Below, piece by piece: positions 35,530-45,393 of a stretch of DNA of 64,000 nt. Source of the stretch: Kangiella taiwanensis. GTDB taxonomy: Bacteria; Pseudomonadota; Gammaproteobacteria; Enterobacterales; Kangiellaceae. The position numbers and the translations under genes are program-made. The DNA lies in the NCBI RefSeq assembly GCF_020005165.1, contig NZ_JAHCLT010000003.1, positions 248,001-312,000 on the forward strand. Direction: 5' to 3'. Position 1 is the stretch's first letter, and each line of letters begins with the position of its first letter. The notes below the pieces were generated by a model, which had not been told where the DNA came from, did no database searches, and worked only from the letters and a program-made list of their open reading frames with translations.

Positions 35530-36249
35530 ATGAGTCAGAAAGAAAAAGTTACTCAACACATTCGTTTATTTCGCGGCCCAGAGCACGCGTGTGGCTACCT
35601 TGATGATCGCATTGCTGTTTCAGTATTTGCCGATCCAAGCATACTCCTCAATAACGACTTATACTCAGAACTCAGCCGACAAGGCTTCAGGCGAAGTGGA
35701 GAGCATGTCTATCGTCCACATTGCCCTGGGTGTTCAGCGTGTTGGGCATATAGAGTTCTAACCGATAAGTTTCAACCCTCACGAAGTCAAAAGCGCGTCC
35801 TCAAACAAAATAACGGTTTTGAGGTAACTCTCGAACCTGCCGACTGTTTCGAAGAAGACTACCAACTGTATCAACATTACATCAGTCATCGCCATAAGGA
35901 TGGCGACATGTACCCCCCATCCAAGCGCCAATATGCCGATTTCTTGTTCTCAGAGTGGTGTGATACCGCCCTCCTACGCGTACGTGACCAAGGTAAGTTA
36001 ATTGCTGTTATCTGTTTAGATGTTATGGACGATGGCCTTTCTGCTGTTTACTCTTTTTTCGACACATCACCCAGCTATAAAAGTTTAGGTGTATTCGTGA
36101 TTCTTAAAGCTATAGAACACAGCCAAAAGATGGGCCTCCCTTTTTGCTATTTAGGTTATTATGTTCAGGGGTGTCAAAAAATGGAGTACAAAATCAAATA
36201 CCGGCCAGCGCAAGTATTTAAAAATAACCGCTGGTTAAGCCTAGATTAA
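35530..36249 (+). CDS. bpt: Aspartate/glutamate leucyltransferase
   Basis: Bacterial ATE1-like transferase that puts Leu on N-terminal Asp or Glu, feeding the ClpS-ClpAP route. 239 aa. N-terminal ATE-N domain with the cysteine motif YRPHCPGCSACWAYRV (about 58-73), C-terminal ATE-C domain with YQHYISHRHKDGDM (about 117-130), YSFFDTSPSYKSLG and YYVQGCQKMEYK near the end. Sits 41 bases after aat and before infA, a common gammaproteobacterial order. Confidence 0.95.
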   Translation: MSQKEKVTQHIRLFRGPEHACGYLDDRIAVSVFADPSILLNNDLYSELSRQGFRRSGEHVYRPHCPGCSACWAYRVLTDKFQPSRSQKRVLKQNNGFEVTLEPADCFEEDYQLYQHYISHRHKDGDMYPPSKRQYADFLFSEWCDTALLRVRDQGKLIAVICLDVMDDGLSAVYSFFDTSPSYKSLGVFVILKAIEHSQKMGLPFCYLGYYVQGCQKMEYKIKYRPAQVFKNNRWLSLD

Positions 36250-36351
36250 GCAGAAAGTGGTAAAATTCTTTGCGATTATGGGCTAAATGAGGCATGATAC
36301 GCCCATTTTTTAGATATCTTGTTAATTGATTTCACAGGAGAGAGTGGCCGA

Positions 36352-36570
36352 ATGGCGAAAGAAGACGTAATTGAACTAGAAGGTAAAGTTCTAGAAACCC
36401 TACCAAATACTATGTTCCGAGTTGAACTTGAGAATGGTCACATTGTGACAGCTCATATTTCAGGCAAAATGCGTAAAAATTACATCCGCATTTTAACTGG
36501 TGATAAAGTGACGGTAGAAATCAGCCCTTACGATCTATCCAAAGGTAGAATTACCTTCCGTGCGCGTTAA
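36352..36570 (+). CDS. infA: Translation initiation factor IF-1
   Basis: 72 aa from the ATG at 36352 ([19 protein letters not shown]), the invariant family start; a longer in-frame start at 36319 lies in the leader. Single OB-fold S1-type domain with [20 protein letters not shown] and [13 protein letters not shown] (shown by these key segments), ending KGRITFRAR. Binds the ribosomal A site during initiation. GGAGAG ribosome site upstream and a terminator downstream. Confidence 0.98.
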   Translation: MAKEDVIELEGKVLETLPNTMFRVELENGHIVTAHISGKMRKNYIRILTGDKVTVEISPYDLSKGRITFRAR

Positions 36571-36611
36571 TTAACATTCGTCACTGTTAGGTGACGCATT
36601 ATCGTATTACA

Positions 36612-36648
36612 AAAAAGGCGTTCTCTATTTTCATAGGAACGCCTTTTT
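36612..36648. terminator. Bidirectional terminator between infA and clpA
   Basis: AAAAAGGCGTTC / GAACGCCTTTTT, a 12-base arm pair around a 13-base centre that can partly pair (CTAT/ATAG). The A and T tracts let it serve both convergent genes. Confidence 0.85.
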
Positions 36649-36666
36649 GATTTATATCACACTCAC

Positions 36667-38934
36667 TTAAGACTCGCTTTGCGTTATTCGCTTCCTTAAT
36701 GGCTCTACTCGAATATCCAGTGCTTTGTCTTTTAGTGATACATAGACATCACCGCCGTCCATCAGTTCACCAAACAGTATTTCGTTAGCCAACGGTTTAC
36801 GCACTTTATCACTAATTAAGCGCGCCATCGGCCTTGCGCCCATATTGATATCATAGCCATGTTCCGCAAACCATTCACGAGCATCATCATTAACGTGTAG
36901 GTTCACTTGCTTAGCGTCTAACTGCCCCTGAACTTCAGTCAAGAACTTATCCACAATCGATAAAATAACCTTTTTAGGCAGTGCATTAAACCAGACTGTA
37001 GCATCAAGTCGATTTCTAAACTCTGGTGAGAACGTTTTGTTAATTGCTTCTTCGCTATTTCGTGACATATCTTGATCTTTAAAACCAATCGACTGTTTCA
37101 CAAGATCTTGTGCACCTGCGTTGCTGGTCATCACCAAAACAACGTTTCGAAAATCTGCTTTACGACCGTTATTATCAGTTAAAGTACCATGGTCCATAAC
37201 TTGCAGTAGCAAATTAAACACATCCGGATGAGCCTTCTCAATTTCATCCAAGAGAACTACTGCGTGAGGGTTCTTATTGACCGCTTCAGTTAGCAGTCCA
37301 CCTTTGTCATAACCCACGTAGCCAGGAGGTGCGCCGATGAGCCTCGAAACCGTATGTCGCTCCATGTACTCTGACATATCGAAGCGTATAAGCTCGACGC
37401 CCATGAGCTTAGCTAACTGCTTTGTGACTTCTGTTTTACCCACACCTGTCGGCCCTGCGAATAGGAATGACCCTACAGGTCGATTCTCTTGCCCTAGACC
37501 AGCTCTTGAAAGCTTGATCGCTTCAGACAAAGTGTCTATTGCAGTGTCTTGTCCAAAAACCACCATCTTTAAGTTACGATCGAGGTTTTTCAGAAGTTTC
37601 TTGTCAGAAGAAGATACCGTCTTCTCGGGAATGCGAGCAATTTTGGCTATAACCTGCTCAATATCAACCGATTCAATAATATCTTTTCGCGATTCATCAG
37701 GTTGAATTCTCTGCCTAGCTCCAGCCTCATCAATCACATCAATCGCTTTGTCAGGCAACTGGCGATCATTAATATACTTTGCAGAAAGCTCGGCAGCAGT
37801 TCTTATTGCCGAAGAGGTATAGCGTACATTGTGATGCTTCTCATAACGCTCTTTAAGCCCTTCAAGAATCGACACGGTTTCAGAAACGCTAGGTTCATTA
37901 ATGTCCACTTTTTGAAAGCGACGAGCAAGAGCGTGGTCTTTTTCAAAGATGCCGCGATACTCTTGGAAAGTAGTCGAACCGATACAGCGAAGCTCACCAT
38001 TAGCTAGCACAGGCTTTATCAGGTTTGATGCATCCATGGTCCCGCCTGAGGCTGCGCCTGCACCAATGATGGTATGAATTTCATCAATGAATAAAATGGC
38101 ATGGGGTTCTTTTTTAAGTTGAGCTAATACAGCTTTTAGGCGTTTTTCAAAATCTCCTCGATACTTGGTCCCAGCCAATAACACACCTAAATCTAAAGAA
38201 TGAACCACGGCATCAGCAATGACATCCGGAACCTCGCCATCAATAATGCGTTTGGCTAGGCCTTCCGCAATAGCGGTTTTGCCCACGCCAGCATCACCCA
38301 CCAACAAAGGATTATTCTTACGGCGGCGGCACAAAATCTGGATCACACGCTCAACTTCGTGAGTACGGCCAATCAAAGGATCAATCTTGCCCTCTTCAGC
38401 CATTTTGTTGAGGTTAATCGCATACTGATCAAGTGGCTTGGCTTCAGGTGCTTCTTCTGGCTGCACATCATCTTCAATTTCTGAAGTTTCAAAGTCCTCA
38501 TCCTCAGAAACGCCATGCGAAATGAAGTTGACCACATCTAGTCGCGACACATCTTGTTGCGATAAGAGATAGACCGCTTGTGACTCGGGCTCACTAAACA
38601 TTGCCACCAATACATTGGCACCGCTGACAGACTCTTTACCCGATGACTGAACATGAAATACAGCTCGCTGCAAAACGCGTTGGAAGCCTATTGTCGGCTG
38701 AATTTCATAGTCTTCATTATCTTCTGAAAATTGAGGCGTCGTTTTGCCAATGAAGTTTTCCAGCTCGTCACGAAGTTTAGACAAATCAACGGAGCATGCT
38801 TTGAGGACTTCTAGCGCATCTTTGTTGTCCAGTAGCGCTAACATTAAATGTTCAATAGTAATAAACTCGTGACGATACTCGCGAGCTCGATGGAAGGCTT
38901 TATTGAGCGACTGCTCTAATTCTTTATCAAGCAT
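36667..38934 (-). CDS. clpA: ATP-dependent Clp protease ATP-binding subunit ClpA
   Basis: Hsp100 unfoldase that feeds substrates to ClpP; with ClpS it handles N-degron proteins. 755 aa. N-domain repeats (residues 1-145), an acidic linker (about 145-170), AAA-1 with Walker [14 protein letters not shown] (about 215) and [13 protein letters not shown]-2 with GPTGVGKTE (about 490), [12 protein letters not shown] and a C-terminal sensor region GARPMARLI. clpS lies 47 bases upstream on the same strand. Confidence 0.97.
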   Translation of the reverse strand: MLDKELEQSLNKAFHRAREYRHEFITIEHLMLALLDNKDALEVLKACSVDLSKLRDELENFIGKTTPQFSEDNEDYEIQPTIGFQRVLQRAVFHVQSSGKESVSGANVLVAMFSEPESQAVYLLSQQDVSRLDVVNFISHGVSEDEDFETSEIEDDVQPEEAPEAKPLDQYAINLNKMAEEGKIDPLIGRTHEVERVIQILCRRRKNNPLLVGDAGVGKTAIAEGLAKRIIDGEVPDVIADAVVHSLDLGVLLAGTKYRGDFEKRLKAVLAQLKKEPHAILFIDEIHTIIGAGAASGGTMDASNLIKPVLANGELRCIGSTTFQEYRGIFEKDHALARRFQKVDINEPSVSETVSILEGLKERYEKHHNVRYTSSAIRTAAELSAKYINDRQLPDKAIDVIDEAGARQRIQPDESRKDIIESVDIEQVIAKIARIPEKTVSSSDKKLLKNLDRNLKMVVFGQDTAIDTLSEAIKLSRAGLGQENRPVGSFLFAGPTGVGKTEVTKQLAKLMGVELIRFDMSEYMERHTVSRLIGAPPGYVGYDKGGLLTEAVNKNPHAVVLLDEIEKAHPDVFNLLLQVMDHGTLTDNNGRKADFRNVVLVMTSNAGAQDLVKQSIGFKDQDMSRNSEEAINKTFSPEFRNRLDATVWFNALPKKVILSIVDKFLTEVQGQLDAKQVNLHVNDDAREWFAEHGYDINMGARPMARLISDKVRKPLANEILFGELMDGGDVYVSLKDKALDIRVEPLRKRITQSES

Positions 38935-38981
38935 ACTAACCTCTTCTTAGAAACCACAAAGGCCTCACTACCACTATAAGC

Positions 38982-39314
38982 CTATTCGTCTTCAGGTTCC
39001 ATAACACAAAGTAACGGATGTTCGTTGGAGCGAGCAAACTCGTTCACTTGGACAACTTTTGTCTCAGCAATATCAGGGGTGAATATTCCACAGACACCCT
39101 GCCCTTCATTGTGTACCTGAAGCATGACTCGAGTGGCTTTTTCCTGATCCATAGAGAAAAATGTGCGCAGCACTTCAACGACGAAATCCATAGGCGTGTA
39201 ATCGTCGTTTAAAATCATGACCTTATACATTGGCGGCTTTTTTAGCTTTGGTTTTGCTTCAGCAACCGCCAAACCATGGTCTTTTTCTTCATTAAACTTG
39301 TGGTCGTTACTCAT
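38982..39314 (-). CDS. clpS: ClpA adaptor protein ClpS
   Basis: 110 aa from the ATG at 39314; a TTG nine bases upstream is in frame but unlikely. A flexible charged N-terminal tail (1-28) precedes the adaptor core with [18 protein letters not shown] (about 31-48), whose NDDYTPMDF segment forms the N-degron pocket, then [17 protein letters not shown]. It delivers proteins with N-terminal Leu, Phe, Trp or Tyr to ClpAP. Gene pair clpS-clpA is conserved. Confidence 0.97.
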   Translation of the reverse strand: MSNDHKFNEEKDHGLAVAEAKPKLKKPPMYKVMILNDDYTPMDFVVEVLRTFFSMDQEKATRVMLQVHNEGQGVCGIFTPDIAETKVVQVNEFARSNEHPLLCVMEPEDE

Positions 39315-39447
39315 AACTAGCAATATGGCCGGCTCATGGTTTTTGTTACCTCTATTATGGCTATTTATGAGGGCATTTGGAAGGAGTTCAACCGGCCAGA
39401 AGAAGAAAGTTTTAGCGCTTAGTGAATTATCTTACGGTCTACCTCAG

Positions 39448-39951
39448 TCACTTGCCAAAAAGGCTTTTAGGCGTCAGAAGCCAAGCTAGCTGACCTTTAT
39501 CACTATCAACCTCAGCCCAAGAATTTACTTTAAAATCAATACGAGCAACACTCGCAGTGGGAAATTTAACATGGCCGCCCATACTTAACTCAGACACAAG
39601 CGAAGAGCATAGAGGCTCATGAGAAACAAGCATAACCCGCTTAGCATCTGATTGTATCGCTTGAATTAATTCAATACTTTCCTCAACGCTCGACAAATAT
39701 AAATCACGGGTACTGGTCATCGAGCTTTCCCAACGACCAAACTCCATTGCTAACGACGCGGTGTCGATAGCTCGCTTTGCTGTAGAACTAACCACGACCT
39801 CTGGCACTTGACCAACGGTTTTGAGGTGTGCACCCATGCTCTTTGCAGCTTCTATTCCGCGCTCTGCTAATGGTCGCTCATGATCATTTTTGAATTTCGC
39901 TTTCCAGTCGGATTTGCCGTGACGGAAAATATACAGTTTTTTGCTACCCAT
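39448..39951 (-). CDS. SixA-like histidine phosphatase
   Basis: 167 aa, histidine phosphatase (phosphoglycerate-mutase-like) fold. Catalytic His in the opening RHGKSDW (RHG, about residues 10-12), a second Arg/His set in SSTAKRAIDTA and the C-terminal LVSHEPLCSSL His. Length and LYIFRHG start fit the SixA class, which removes phosphate from phosphohistidine domains; the substrate here is unproven. It is on the same strand as clpS, 124 bases away. Confidence 0.88.
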   Translation of the reverse strand: MGSKKLYIFRHGKSDWKAKFKNDHERPLAERGIEAAKSMGAHLKTVGQVPEVVVSSTAKRAIDTASLAMEFGRWESSMTSTRDLYLSSVEESIELIQAIQSDAKRVMLVSHEPLCSSLVSELSMGGHVKFPTASVARIDFKVNSWAEVDSDKGQLAWLLTPKSLFGK

Positions 39952-40089
39952 AAATCACCTATAAAGCTTGAAAACTCAAGCATCATGACATTTAGGCTGA
40001 TAATAGTGCCTTGCCAATACTCCCACATGACACTATTGCGACACTTTTCTTACGTGTAACCTTCTGTAACAACAATATCCGCAAAAACA

Positions 40090-40117
40090 TTTACTGTCAT
40101 CCGTATTTGACTACAAT
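40090..40117 (+). promoter_or_regulatory. Candidate promoter of the yqhA-like gene
   Basis: TTTACT (40090-40095), 16 bases, TACAAT (40112-40117), ending 35 bases before the ATG at 40153. Confidence 0.45.
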
Positions 40118-40152
40118 ACGTGGCAGTACTGCTAACCTTATTTGGACAGGAT

Positions 40153-40674
40153 ATGAAAAAAATAGAACATACTTTTGAAGCGGGTATTTTCAGTAGTCGC
40201 TGGATATTAGCGCCTTTTTTTGTTGGCTTAATTTTCTCTATAGTGATTCTTTTAGGTGGGTTCGCAAAAGAACTGTGGCATTTAATAACTCACTTCGGTT
40301 CTTTAAGTGAAATCGATACGATTCTAGGTATTCTCGCTTTGGTCGATATGACCCTACTAGCTAACCTATTGATTATTATTATTTTTAGCGGCTACGAAAG
40401 TTTCGTTTCAAAACTTGATGTTGCGGAGCATGAGGACAAGCCGGGCTGGATGGGCAAGGTCGGTTTCTCTACGCTTAAAGTGAAGCTAATCAGTTCAATT
40501 GTTGCGATTTCGGGTATCGACCTTTTGAGAACTTATATGCAATTAGACAATGATGGCACCATAAGCATAGAAGTAGTTAAATGGAAACTACTGATTCATG
40601 GCGTCTTTGTAATTTCTGGTTTGCTGTTTGCTGTTATGGATTACTTAACTCATAAAACAGGAAACAATCACTAG
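40153..40674 (+). CDS. YqhA-family (UPF0114) inner-membrane protein
   Basis: 173 aa from the ATG at 40153, next to the ribosome site ACAGGA; the longer in-frame start upstream has no support. About four membrane segments (residues 14-38, 52-77, 100-125, 140-160). ILAPFFVGLIFSIVILL and the loop SGYESFVSKLD (about 77-87) are typical of the UPF0114/YqhA family. The biochemical role of the family is unknown. Confidence 0.9.
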   Translation: MKKIEHTFEAGIFSSRWILAPFFVGLIFSIVILLGGFAKELWHLITHFGSLSEIDTILGILALVDMTLLANLLIIIIFSGYESFVSKLDVAEHEDKPGWMGKVGFSTLKVKLISSIVAISGIDLLRTYMQLDNDGTISIEVVKWKLLIHGVFVISGLLFAVMDYLTHKTGNNH

Positions 40675-40688
40675 CCACGAGAACAAAC

Positions 40689-40717
40689 AAAAAAAGCCCC
40701 TATGACAGGGGCTTTTT
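40689..40717. terminator. Bidirectional terminator between yqhA-like and yegP-like genes
   Basis: AGCCCCT / AGGGGCT stem with loop of five, A tract before and five T after it. Confidence 0.88.
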
Positions 40718-40736
40718 AGATATGTCAGAGGAGTAA

Positions 40737-41069
40737 TTACTCTTCTTCAACAACCTTTGCATCCGGGGCATTACGAGCCACCGAACTAATACCATTGTTT
40801 CGGCCGCTTTCGGATTTATACATCTGACTCTTACCAATTTGCTGACCGTTTGATGCGTTTAAGCCAAAATAGAAGCGACCGTCTTTCGCAGTTTTCTTTT
40901 CAAAGCGTCCTTCATCCTGTGAATTCTTGCGCACTGACTCAATACCGTTTTCGCAAGCAGATTGAGATGAATAGCCTTGGCTTTGCAAAATAACTTCGCC
41001 ATTACCCGCCTTTAATACGAAATAACTTTTTCCGTCATTACCCTTTGAGATTACGAATTTTCCCGCCAT
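40737..41069 (-). CDS. YegP-like DUF1508 tandem-repeat protein
   Basis: 110 aa made of two copies of the DUF1508 unit. Copy one is about residues 3-50 (KFVISKGNDGKSYFVLKAGN, SQGYSSQSACENGIESV) and copy two about 54-102 (RFEKKTAKDGRFYFGLNASN, SQMYKSESGRNNGISSV). The C-terminal tail is acidic. Small cytoplasmic protein of unknown role, seen in E. coli as YegP. Monocistronic. Confidence 0.92.
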   Translation of the reverse strand: MAGKFVISKGNDGKSYFVLKAGNGEVILQSQGYSSQSACENGIESVRKNSQDEGRFEKKTAKDGRFYFGLNASNGQQIGKSQMYKSESGRNNGISSVARNAPDAKVVEEE

Positions 41070-41258
41070 TATTATTACCTCATTTTGTTAATTCGACTGA
41101 GTAGGGTCAGCCTCCTGACTTTAAATACTCACTTATTTAACGACAAAATTCAAGCATATAGCGTCACATTTAACACATCCTAAACATTTCACGCTTTGAA
41201 ATACTGAAGACATCACTCATAATCAGATAACTCAAGCTTATCATGACCAGTGTCCGCA

Positions 41259-41729
41259 ATGACTAAACAGAACAAACAACGACTCTCCACTGTGATTCTA
41301 TTACTGCTCGCAGCTTTCTACCTTTATGTTGAACATTCCCCAGATGAAAGCTCTGGGTCTACAAGCCGCTCTACTGTCACGGTGGCAACAGATAACGCAC
41401 ACCAGCTCATACATGAATACTACACAAACAAAACGTCAGGAAAAATGGTCGTGGTGACAGCAACTGTCCACCGAATTTTGAGTGATGATACCCATGAACC
41501 GCGACACCAACGCTTTATCCTAAGTCTCAATAGCGGCATGACCGTTTTAGTCGCGCATAATATAGATTTGGCACCGAGAGTTTCAGGACTTCAGATTGGC
41601 GACACGGTAACGGTTAATGGGCAATACGAATGGAATGATCAAGGCGGAGTTCTACATTGGACCCATCACGACCCAAAGGGACGCCGTGATGGAGGCCAAA
41701 TTGAACATAATGGAAAGATCTACCAATAA
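41259..41729 (+). CDS. DUF3465-type exported protein
   Basis: 156 aa from the ATG at 41259; a GTG nine bases upstream is in frame and neither has a clear ribosome site. One N-terminal membrane segment or signal anchor (about 9-24). The rest is an OB-fold-like domain with RFILSLNSGMTVLVAHNIDL and GDTVTVNGQYEWND (residues about 87-130) and the histidine-rich HWTHHDPKGRRDGG, the marks of the DUF3465 family. Function unknown; localisation outside the cytoplasm is inferred. Confidence 0.85.
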   Translation: MTKQNKQRLSTVILLLLAAFYLYVEHSPDESSGSTSRSTVTVATDNAHQLIHEYYTNKTSGKMVVVTATVHRILSDDTHEPRHQRFILSLNSGMTVLVAHNIDLAPRVSGLQIGDTVTVNGQYEWNDQGGVLHWTHHDPKGRRDGGQIEHNGKIYQ

Positions 41730-41736
41730 ATAAAAA

Positions 41737-42330
41737 CTAAGGCTGATGGCGTTTACCGCTCCAGCCGCCCTGCTTTAAAATCTTCTCTCCCATTGCCGTC
41801 GGAACGTCTTCTAGCTCAGTGGCCATAGAGTCATTCCAACGATTCAAAAAGCCGTAGAGGCAAATTGCCCCTAAGATTTCAACGATTTGATCATCAGACC
41901 AATGCTGGGCCATTCGATCCATTAAGGGCTGATCGACAGCATTAGGTACAGATCCAGCAGCCAGCGCGTAATCCAACGCAACTCTCTCCGCTTCCGTGTA
42001 AAGGTTACTGGTCTGGTAGTCCCAAATTGCTTCAAGCTTTTCATCGCTGATGCCATGGATTTTAGCCGCTACCAAAGAGTGAGCCTCACAGTACTGACAA
42101 CCTGCTGCACGACTAGCGAAGTGGGCGAGTAAACGCTTAAAGCCAAGGTCTACCTCACCATCTTCCGCCATTACAGCTTTGGTCAGCACTCCAAACCCTC
42201 TGACGATATCGGGACGACGCTGCATGGTAAGTAAACTGTTAGGAACAAAACCTAAAATTTCTTCAAAAATAGCAAAGTCCTCTGCTAAATCTGGGTGTAA
42301 ATTCTTATCTAACGGCTTTAAAAAGGCCAT
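41737..42330 (-). CDS. AhpD-like carboxymuconolactone decarboxylase family protein
   Basis: 197 aa, all-helical AhpD-type fold. The redox motif C-x2-C-x3-H is seen as CQYCEAH (about residues 78-84), suggesting a thiol peroxidase or related redox enzyme rather than a true decarboxylase. No partner AhpC gene is nearby. The gene lies 19 bases after the M16 peptidase gene. Confidence 0.88.
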   Translation of the reverse strand: MAFLKPLDKNLHPDLAEDFAIFEEILGFVPNSLLTMQRRPDIVRGFGVLTKAVMAEDGEVDLGFKRLLAHFASRAAGCQYCEAHSLVAAKIHGISDEKLEAIWDYQTSNLYTEAERVALDYALAAGSVPNAVDQPLMDRMAQHWSDDQIVEILGAICLYGFLNRWNDSMATELEDVPTAMGEKILKQGGWSGKRHQP

Positions 42331-42349
42331 ACATCCTCCTTCAGTAATT

Positions 42350-45220
42350 CTAGTTATTAATTTGATTACCTTTAATATCCAATTGAATTGGCTTACCTAA
42401 ACCGAGCTCTCCCAAACGTTCTAGCTGGGTCTTTGCATCGCCAACGACAAGGTAGTCCATACGCTTAGGGTTCATGTACTGTTGGATGGTTTGCTTGAAA
42501 TCAGACAGCTCAAGATTTGATAACTCCTGCTGCTCATGCTCAAGATAATCCAGCGGCAAATCAAATCGGCTAATGTCTTCCAGGACACCCAATAAACTCC
42601 CTAAAGTTTCAAATTCACGCGTCTGACGTTTAATCACAATATTCTGGGTCGTCGCAAAGTCATCTTGAGTGAAAGTATCTTTATACTGCTCTATTTCATT
42701 AGTCAGTAAATCCAAAGACTCTTTCGTGACATTTGCACGAACGCTAGTTTGAGCCATTAGAGCACTCATCGACTCTCGACGTAATATGTAGCTATAGGCT
42801 CCATAAGTATAACCTTTCTCGATTCGTAATAACTGGAATAATCTTGCGCTAGAGCCCGCACCTAAACGGTCGTTTGCATAGACAAGATTATTATAATCCC
42901 CACTAGCACCCGGGAACGTTAATTGCCCACCGATAATGACCGACTGCTTCGCGCCAGGAACATCGATAAAGTACAACTGTGATTGCTCATCTGCCGTTTT
43001 TGCTTTGTACTCCGGCCACTCAACCTGTTTAGCATCCCATGAAGTTGTTAGGCGTTGTAATGAGCGAATGACCTCACTCTGGCTGATATCACCAGCAACA
43101 TGGAAAGCAGACACCGTCGGAGAGACGTTTTTATTATAAAATGCTTTCACGTCATCTAATGTAATGGCTGAGACAGTCTCGATGGTACCACTTGCTGGAA
43201 TACCAAGGATATGCTCATCGCCATACAGCATTTTTCTACTGACTGTCGATGCTATAGCAGGAGCATCACCCTCCTGCTGCTTTAATCGTGTTAAGAGACG
43301 TTTTTTAATTCGTTCGAACTCTGCCGGATCAAAACGTGGCTCTAGTAATATTTCTTCAACTAAAGACAAAGTCTTGTCATAATTTCGAGCCAAGGTATTG
43401 GCTGAAATAGTAATATCCTCATCTCCAGCTTCCACATTGATGCCAGCGCCTAGTAAACCAATTGCATCTTCCAGCTCTTCCGGCGTTTTGTCTCGAGTAC
43501 CTTCCATCATGAGCTCCGACAAAATATAGGCCACGCCCGATTTTTCAGGTCGCTCAAGATAATGTCCGCCCTCAATTCTTAGCGTAAATTGAACCAACGG
43601 TAATTCGTTTTGCTCAATCCCTAGTACACGCAAACCATTATCAAGTTGATGGTCCCATACTTGAGGAGGCGTTAGTAGTGGCGTTTTGCCGAGAGGCGGC
43701 TCATTTCGAGGAAAGCTAGTTTTGGTTTTAGGGTAATCCCCCTCGTCCTTAACAACGATATCCTTTTCGGCACCTTGGACGATCTTTTCTTCTACTACAC
43801 CTGCATCTTTCGATCCGTCTACGGCTAGCTTAAGCTGCCCTTTGGGCACAAAACTCGTCATAACATAGTGCTGCCCTTTGATGTACTTGTTATAAACATC
43901 GATGATGTCTTGCTTCGTTACGGCTTTAATCGACGCAATGTCTTGTTTCAAAAAGTCAGGCGAACCGGCGAACTCATTATACGATGCTAAATTGAAAGCT
44001 TTGTTCAATACACTAGAAATTCCGTTGTAAAACTGCGTCTCTTGGCGAGCTTTAATTTGTAGCAAATCTTTCTCAGAAAACCCTTCTGTCTCAAACTTGG
44101 CCAGAGCTTCTTCAATAGCGGCTTTAACTAAGTCTAAGTCAGTCCCAGCATTAGCACGAACTCTGATGGTAAACTCACCAGCAATTTCACGCGAGCTATT
44201 GTAGGCACTTGCACCCGGAGCAAGTTTTTTCTCTTCCACGATGACTTTATACAAAGGTGCACGCTTGCCTTGAGCTAAAATTTCACCTAATGCATTCAAA
44301 GCATAAGAATCTTTGTGGTACTCCTCTACGGTAGGAAATACCATCCTAACTTCGGGCAACTTGGCAAAATTATCTTCATGAGACAGCGATATCGTTTGTT
44401 CTAACTCAACAGGTCTAGGTTCAAGATCCAGTACAGGTTGCCCTTTACCTATTTCACCAAACCACTTTTCAACTAACTCCTTAGTTTCATCAAACTCAAT
44501 ATCACCAGCAATTACGAGTGTAGCGTTGTTAGGACCGTAATATTTTGCATAAAACTTCTTTACGTCTTCAAGCGTCGCATTTTGCAAGTCTTCAAGACTA
44601 CCAATAACTGACCAGTTATACGGGTGATCTTCAGGATAAAGATTGCTAGAAATCACACTACCCGTATGACCGTATGGACGATTATCCACGCGCTGACGTT
44701 TTTCGTTCTTAACCACCTGTTTTTCGCGCTCAAGAGCATCCTTGGTTACTGTATTAATCATGTAGCCCATGCGGTCAGAGTCAATCCATAACAATTTCTC
44801 AAAGGCATCTTTAGGGACGACTTCGTAATAAATCGTGCCGTCATTCCATGTGCCGCCGTTGCGGGTACCTCCAAGCTCTCCAATCATCTTACGATTTGCG
44901 CCCATGGGGACATTTTCAGAATTGTTAAACGCCATATGCTCAAAGAAATGAGCAAAGCCCGTTTTACCAGGCTCCTCTCGGCTTGAACCAACATGGAACA
45001 CCGTCGCTAAGGCCACAATCGGATCCGACTTATCTTGGTGCAAGATAACGGTTAAACCATTATCTAGCGTGTACCTCTCGTAGGGGATAGAGAAGTCAAT
45101 GGCTTCAACGGGCGGCTCAGTAATCGATGTTTCTGCTTTGTCGCTATTTTGGCAGGCAGTCAGTAAGAAAGCGCTAGATACTGCTAGAGCGACTAGGCTT
45201 CGAGTAATTATTTTTGTCAT
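42350..45220 (-). CDS. M16 family zinc metalloprotease lipoprotein
   Basis: 956 aa from the ATG at 45220 (an in-frame ATG lies four codons upstream). Lipoprotein signal with LTAC, so anchored in the cell envelope. Two pitrilysin-like halves: the N-terminal one has the inverted zinc motif HFFEH (about residue 95) and the distal Glu in the REKQVVKNE segment (about 170); the C-terminal half (from about 510) lacks the zinc site, as usual. Takes part in peptide degradation. It is downstream of the M1 aminopeptidase, but a terminator separates them. Confidence 0.94.
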   Translation of the reverse strand: MTKIITRSLVALAVSSAFLLTACQNSDKAETSITEPPVEAIDFSIPYERYTLDNGLTVILHQDKSDPIVALATVFHVGSSREEPGKTGFAHFFEHMAFNNSENVPMGANRKMIGELGGTRNGGTWNDGTIYYEVVPKDAFEKLLWIDSDRMGYMINTVTKDALEREKQVVKNEKRQRVDNRPYGHTGSVISSNLYPEDHPYNWSVIGSLEDLQNATLEDVKKFYAKYYGPNNATLVIAGDIEFDETKELVEKWFGEIGKGQPVLDLEPRPVELEQTISLSHEDNFAKLPEVRMVFPTVEEYHKDSYALNALGEILAQGKRAPLYKVIVEEKKLAPGASAYNSSREIAGEFTIRVRANAGTDLDLVKAAIEEALAKFETEGFSEKDLLQIKARQETQFYNGISSVLNKAFNLASYNEFAGSPDFLKQDIASIKAVTKQDIIDVYNKYIKGQHYVMTSFVPKGQLKLAVDGSKDAGVVEEKIVQGAEKDIVVKDEGDYPKTKTSFPRNEPPLGKTPLLTPPQVWDHQLDNGLRVLGIEQNELPLVQFTLRIEGGHYLERPEKSGVAYILSELMMEGTRDKTPEELEDAIGLLGAGINVEAGDEDITISANTLARNYDKTLSLVEEILLEPRFDPAEFERIKKRLLTRLKQQEGDAPAIASTVSRKMLYGDEHILGIPASGTIETVSAITLDDVKAFYNKNVSPTVSAFHVAGDISQSEVIRSLQRLTTSWDAKQVEWPEYKAKTADEQSQLYFIDVPGAKQSVIIGGQLTFPGASGDYNNLVYANDRLGAGSSARLFQLLRIEKGYTYGAYSYILRRESMSALMAQTSVRANVTKESLDLLTNEIEQYKDTFTQDDFATTQNIVIKRQTREFETLGSLLGVLEDISRFDLPLDYLEHEQQELSNLELSDFKQTIQQYMNPKRMDYLVVGDAKTQLERLGELGLGKPIQLDIKGNQINN

Positions 45221-45343
45221 GGGTCGGTCCATTCGGTCTTTATTGCTAATGCTATAATACTAATCATTGAATATTATTAGGCAAGTGATTTACATCAGTT
45301 GTTACAAATTGATCTAGTATTCGAGCATTAACACCTTACAGGC

Positions 45344-45370
45344 AAAAAAAAAGGCCTTCCGAAGAAAGCC
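45344..45370 (-). terminator. Terminator with UUCG loop after the M1 peptidase gene
   Basis: On the minus strand GGCTTTC, loop TTCG, GAAGGCC (one G-T pair), followed by nine T. Confidence 0.87.
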
Positions 45371-45393
45371 TTATATGTTGAGCTATTGGGTGA

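Noticed and set aside
39217-39489. A 90-codon plus-strand frame between clpS and the sixA-like gene
   Set aside because: It overlaps both minus-strand genes, lacks a ribosome site and has no recognisable protein character.
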